Assembly: GCF_011397635.1 (NCBI RefSeq)
Contig: NC_064765.1
Location: 30,098,632 to 30,162,631 of the forward strand
Reading direction: 5' to 3'
Origin: Epinephelus fuscoguttatus
Lineage: Eukaryota > Chordata > Actinopteri > Perciformes > Serranidae
DNA: 64,000 nt
In this document: positions 62,301 through 64,000 of the stretch, one piece after another
How positions within the stretch are numbered: position 1 is the stretch's first letter
Layout: each line of letters starts with the position of its first letter
The notes under the pieces: model-generated
Databases searched by the model: none
What the model was told of the DNA's origin: nothing
What the model saw: the letters and a program-made list of their open reading frames with translations, nothing else
Position numbers and translations under genes: made by a program

Positions 62301-63671
62301 TCATTTTACACTTAATTGCCTCGCCTTACCACTAATATGAAATGCATGAACTGGCTTTCTAAATCAGTTACAGGGTATTGAGTGTAAAGACCTAATGATG
62401 TGTCTCAAATTGTATATTTCTGTACTTATACTTGCTATTTTGAGTGCCTTAGTTCATTCATGCTGAGCAATATGGCAAAATGCAGTCACTATAAGTACTT
62501 GCATGGTGCACGCATAGCAGTCAAAAAAGTAAAATGTGAAACGCTGAACACTTCTCACCCTCAATGGTCACCATGTTGCTTATGTAGCATAAGGGGCTAG
62601 ACCACATTTCAAACTTGTGAAATATTGGCCGACTACCATGTGTACCATGTAATACATGTGTATTTTTCACCACCACTATAGTGTTGTCAGGTATAAGCCA
62701 TCAGTTTGTTTATTAGGTTAATTCTGTAATAACTTGGTACCACAAACGATAATATGAATGCTAATGTTAACTTGCTAGCTAACAGCGGCACATTTTATCA
62801 TCAGGCATCGACGTCACGTGTTGAAGTGTAAGCTATATGTTTTTGGGGTGTTTGGTGTTAACGTGTGTTAAATTGTCGTCTTCACCATAGAAGATTTTAG
62901 TATTAGATTTCCGCTCAGTTGCTTGACAAGTTGGAAATATATTTGCAAAATGCAACAGCTAAACAGCTATTATTAACTCAGGAGATCAGCTGGTGATAGA
63001 AGAAGACAAAGACAAAGAAGAAGAAGACGAAGAAGAAGCAGTTTTTTCACTCTGTTGTCATAGCAGTCGGGGGTTTGGTGCCTTGCTCAGGGGCACCTTG
63101 GCAATGCTCCAGAGGCAAGCTGGCACCTCTCCAGCTGTCCCAGGTGACCCTCCAGTTCCCAACCCAAATTCCTATGGACTGAGCTACTGCCGCCACTGGC
63201 ATTCATAGATATAGAAGCATGCCCTCAAAGCACGTTCATTTTTAATACAACAAATGAATAAAAACAGAAGTGAGCAAACAAACAGATACTGCAAGTATAT
63301 ATTTTGTTAAATGTTAATAACTTTCACTTTTCAAAGTACTACCTCCTGAGTAGTAGAAGAAAGGCTTTCAAATCTTGTGACCATCATGTCCAACTAGTGT
63401 GCAATGGCAATGTTTGATTTCAGACAACACTAGCCTGTCAAAACTTGCGCACTACACAAGTAAGAGCATAGTGTGCGCGGTGTACTACATGTAAGTGTAC
63501 TCAGTATCTGATTTGAGGCGCAGCATAAAAGTCCCTTTGAGTGTGAGCTTCACATAACTTACCCATCAAAGAGACGTCTCCTTGTTGACTCAATAGCACT
63601 GTCCACATTCCGGATGGCTTGCTCTATGGAGGTGCTCACAAAGGTGTCTCCTTCTCTGCTGACTGCAGGAA
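42827..63671 (-). CDS. pxdn: Peroxidasin (3' part of gene, ten exons; 5' part outside window)
   Basis: Peroxidasin is a secreted homotrimeric heme peroxidase. It uses hydrogen peroxide and bromide to form sulfilimine crosslinks in collagen IV, stabilising basement membranes. Coding exons, 5' to 3': 63671-63563, 58768-58611, 53315-52309, 52118-51622, 51363-51229, 50941-50733, 46638-46527, 44802-44670, 44171-44058, 42970-42827. Their 2618 bases join in one frame, giving 871 codons and TAA at 42829-42827. Seen: the whole peroxidase domain with distal [17 protein letters not shown] and proximal [10 protein letters not shown], then the convertase site RGRR, a coiled coil and a von Willebrand C module. 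The near-identity to vertebrate PXDN, and the intact catalytic residues that the paralogue PXDNL often loses, make pxdn the best call. The signal peptide, leucine-rich repeats and Ig domains must lie past base 64000. Confidence 0.96.
42971..44669 (-). other. pxdn: pxdn introns near the 3' end
   Basis: Intronic sequence either side of the 44058-44171 exon. Open frames at 43227-43831 on both strands lack domains. I see no other gene. Confidence 0.6.
44058..44171 (-). CDS. pxdn: pxdn exon: coiled-coil end and VWC start
   Basis: 38 codons, [13 protein letters not shown] through CTICECR, completing the coiled coil and opening the von Willebrand C module. Acceptor TTTACAG, donor AGA|GTATGT, phase 0 at both ends. 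Confidence 0.93.
44670..44802 (-). CDS. pxdn: pxdn exon: coiled-coil start; GC donor
   Basis: Encodes [11 protein letters not shown] through [18 protein letters not shown], the helical stretch that precedes the C-terminal cysteine module. Acceptor CTCTGCAG. The donor is CAG|GCAAGT, a GC rather than GT start to the intron. It is the only site that keeps the frame with the next exon. Confidence 0.93.
44803..46526 (-). other. pxdn: pxdn intron, 1.7 kb
   Basis: No exon or clear transposon seen. Polypurine and poly-A tracts lie at about 46000-46030. Confidence 0.6.
46527..46638 (-). CDS. pxdn: pxdn exon: convertase-site linker
   Basis: Encodes [20 protein letters not shown] and a polar linker. 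The RGRR motif matches the proprotein-convertase site known in human peroxidasin, which raises enzyme activity when cut. Acceptor CTCAACAG, donor AACAG|GTAACA. Splice phases (2 and 2) fit both neighbours. Confidence 0.93.
46639..50732 (-). other. pxdn: pxdn intron, 4.1 kb
   Basis: No exon recognised. It contains short CA tracts at about 46975-46990 and 47291-47311 and AT-rich DNA at 49560-50100. Confidence 0.6.
50733..50941 (-). CDS. pxdn: pxdn exon: end of peroxidase domain
   Basis: Encodes [16 protein letters not shown] through LRMWQDCCE, including ILCDN-like [11 protein letters not shown] and the double Cys near the end. Acceptor TTGTTCAG, donor GAAG|GTGAGA. Confidence 0.96.
51229..51363 (-). 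CDS. pxdn: pxdn exon: late peroxidase domain
   Basis: Encodes [20 protein letters not shown]…QFKRLRDGD. It matches the vertebrate peroxidasin order between the proximal and C-terminal parts of the domain. Acceptor GTGGTAG, donor GACAG|GTACAA. Confidence 0.95.
51622..52118 (-). CDS. pxdn: pxdn exon: proximal heme side
   Basis: Encodes [11 protein letters not shown] through EKLQR. It carries the proximal heme-ligand His in [11 protein letters not shown] and the conserved INEGG-type stretch ([14 protein letters not shown]), plus NIQRGRDHG. Acceptor CTCCTAG, donor CAGAG|GTAATT. Confidence 0.97.
52309..53315 (-). CDS. pxdn: pxdn exon: large peroxidase-core exon (distal heme side)
   Basis: 335 codons from FRYNDLVSP to HWLPK. 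It contains the Cys-rich start ([11 protein letters not shown]), the distal His and the Asp that binds heme in [12 protein letters not shown] (exon residues about 123-125), the calcium loop [12 protein letters not shown], and the catalytic Arg and heme-linked Glu in WFREHNRIA. Acceptor TTTCTCACAG, donor AAG|GTAACA. Confidence 0.97.
53316..56662 (-). other. pxdn: pxdn intron, part left of the hAT element
   Basis: Contains a GT-rich tract (53816-53845) and a (CA)26 microsatellite (56331-56382). No exon recognised. Confidence 0.55.
56331..56382. repeat. (CA)26 microsatellite
   Basis: Uninterrupted CA run of 52 bases in a pxdn intron. Confidence 0.97.
56663..57957. mobile_element. hAT-type element, 1295 bp, perfect 8-bp target duplication
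   Basis: The left end cagggctgaaaattaac and right end gttaattttcagccctg are perfect 17-bp inverted repeats. The 8-mer aatgacac flanks both sides (56655-56662 and 57958-57965). CAGGG ends plus an 8-bp duplication are diagnostic of hAT. Inner subterminal blocks repeat ('ccactggccag', 'gccaaatgg'). No transposase frame remains, and a TTAA MITE is nested at 56842-57236. Confidence 0.92.
56842..57236. mobile_element. TTAA-flanked MITE nested in the hAT element, 395 bp
   Basis: TTAA at 56838-56841 and 57237-57240. The ends are aggtaggatctggaggat and, as complement, aggtagggtctggaggat, with one mismatch over about 22 bp. The piggyBac-type target makes a piggyBac-derived non-autonomous element likely. 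The interior is GC-rich ('cgagcatgtccgagtg'). Confidence 0.87.
58195..58352 (+). mobile_element. Old tRNA-derived SINE, relative of 17725-17953
   Basis: Shares the B-box ggttcgattct, 'tgtatgtcatccca' (compare 'tgcatgtcactccc'), 'ctctctac' and 'caaataaaggcagaatgcc' with the intact copy. The A-box region is degraded and the CT tract is lost. Confidence 0.65.
58611..58768 (-). CDS. pxdn: pxdn exon: start of the peroxidase domain
   Basis: Encodes [19 protein letters not shown] and the following helix up to DTNGT, characteristic of peroxidasins. Acceptor CCCTCCAG, donor ACCG|GTGAGT. One base at each end joins with its neighbours in frame. Confidence 0.95.
58769..59036. other. pxdn intron with an exon-like segment on the plus strand
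   Basis: The 114-base segment 58920-59033 on the plus strand has a strong acceptor (tttttttttccaag). It has an open frame reading [20 protein letters not shown] and on to IMHKFL, an amphipathic helix, and a consensus donor (ctga|gtaagt). It is antisense to pxdn. I do not recognise the protein and no partner exon is visible. It could be an exon of an antisense gene, a captured exon fragment or chance. Confidence 0.35.
59037..59666. mobile_element. MITE with 'agttcaca…cgactt' ends, split by a SINE
   Basis: The left end agttcacattacacgactt pairs with the right end aagtcgtgtagtgtgaact, an inverted terminus of about 20 bp with one mismatch. No convincing target duplication is seen. A SINE sits inside at 59186-59484. 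Confidence 0.7.
59186..59484 (-). mobile_element. tRNA-related SINE nested in a MITE
   Basis: Read on the minus strand, it begins gggcggctgtggctcagg (A-box-like), with a decayed B-box (gagttcaatcccc). 'cttgggcaagatactgaac' follows, and the tail includes 'gaatggatgaatgg'. It is a very common fish repeat. A tail-half copy lies at 27924-28061. Confidence 0.72.
59667..62397 (-). other. pxdn: pxdn intron, middle part
   Basis: No exon recognised. It contains the possible TTAA MITE at 60897-61351 and a GT-rich stretch at about 60737-60812. Confidence 0.5.
60897..61351. mobile_element. Possible TTAA-type MITE
   Basis: TTAA precedes ggctcggatacactt on the left. The right end reads aagtatgaagcaggc followed by TTTA, a one-base variant of TTAA. 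The ends match only partly after inversion, so this is a tentative call. Confidence 0.4.
62398..63522. mobile_element. MITE ending 41 bases from a pxdn exon
   Basis: The left end tgtgtctcaaattgtata and the complement of the right end (tgcgcctcaaatcagata) are inverted copies, followed by similar 'gtactta'/'gtacactta' blocks. It lies in the intron just past the donor of the 63563-63671 exon. A SINE-like repeat is nested at 63064-63194. Confidence 0.6.
63064..63194 (-). mobile_element. SINE-like repeat fragment
   Basis: Contains cagtcgggggtttggtgcc, 'gctcaggggcacctt' and 'ggactgagctactgccgcc', a block order common in fish repeats. Read on the minus strand, it starts with a tRNA-like ggcggcagtagctcagtc head. 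The middle is rearranged. Confidence 0.6.
63563..63671 (-). CDS. pxdn: pxdn exon: linker before peroxidase domain
   Basis: Encodes the linker and first helix before the peroxidase domain ([20 protein letters not shown]…). The donor is GATGG|GTAAGT. The acceptor is ambiguous: AACAACAG ends the intron at 63672, but CTGCAG nine bases further in (exon end 63662) would keep the same frame and remove three residues. Confidence 0.88.
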
Positions 63672-64000
63672 CTGTTGTTACACAGAGAGAGACAGACAGA
63701 CAGACTGATTAGAACCAAGTTGAAAAAATCATTTGGGACATGAGACTTTATTGGGATTCACGAGGTTACTCAACATAAAAGAATTTCTTTCCCACTTTCT
63801 CATTTTGTGTTTGTTACTTTTTTTTTTAAGTTTGATTAAACTGCCATTTAAATATTTACAAAATTAATTTGGAAAAGGTATTAATGCTATTTTACACAAT
63901 TCAGTGTCACTACACTCGATGCTCTAACACACGAGGTATAACACTGGTCAAAACACATTTTAAGGATAGGTTACTGGAAGTAACCGAGCCTTTTAAGGTG
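63672..64000 (-). other. pxdn: pxdn intron continuing out of the window
   Basis: Intronic DNA upstream of the first pxdn exon in the window, with (GTCT)n near the acceptor on the coding strand. No further exon is visible before the window ends. Confidence 0.6.

Overview
The window is a piece of a vertebrate, almost certainly ray-finned (teleost, probably percomorph), nuclear genome. Genes are split into exons with GT-AG introns. A chemokine receptor and the 3' half of an animal peroxidasin gene are recognisable. The intergenic space is full of short DNA transposons (MITEs) and tRNA-derived SINEs of types common in fish. Nothing bacterial, viral or CRISPR-like is visible.

Layout. 1-7 kb: a PIF/Harbinger-type MITE (406-965), other repeats and a fold-back element (about 4215-5005). 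7.0-7.5 kb: one convincing first coding exon on the minus strand (7018-7343) of a gene I cannot name with confidence, with a GC-rich upstream flank. 7.6-17.9 kb: gene-free DNA with a TA-flanked MITE carrying a nested SINE (7667-8781), hAT-type elements, a TTAA-flanked MITE (15409-16228) and a young SINE (17725-17953). 18.9-20.0 kb: a complete single-exon coding region for a CCR6-type chemokine receptor (+). 20.1-40 kb: repeat-dominated, no intact gene. It holds three more copies of the fold-back family, one with another palindromic TTAA element nested in it, and a cluster of broken open frames at 31.3-33.6 kb. 42.8-63.7 kb: ten minus-strand exons of peroxidasin (pxdn), from just before the heme-peroxidase domain to the stop codon. 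All exon phases agree, giving 871 codons plus stop. The N-terminal leucine-rich-repeat and Ig part must lie beyond base 64000. The pxdn introns hold a hAT element with a perfect 8-bp target duplication and a TTAA MITE nested in it, two more MITEs, SINEs and an unexplained exon-like segment on the plus strand.

The two named genes work separately. Ccr6 is a seven-helix receptor that guides leukocytes along chemokine gradients. Peroxidasin is a secreted heme peroxidase that crosslinks collagen IV in basement membranes. I see no operon-like or functional link between them. The most notable structure is the transposon stratigraphy: nested insertions with empty-site paralogues in the same window. 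Next come a non-canonical GC-AG intron in pxdn and the orphan exon-like segment. I found no convincing new biological system.
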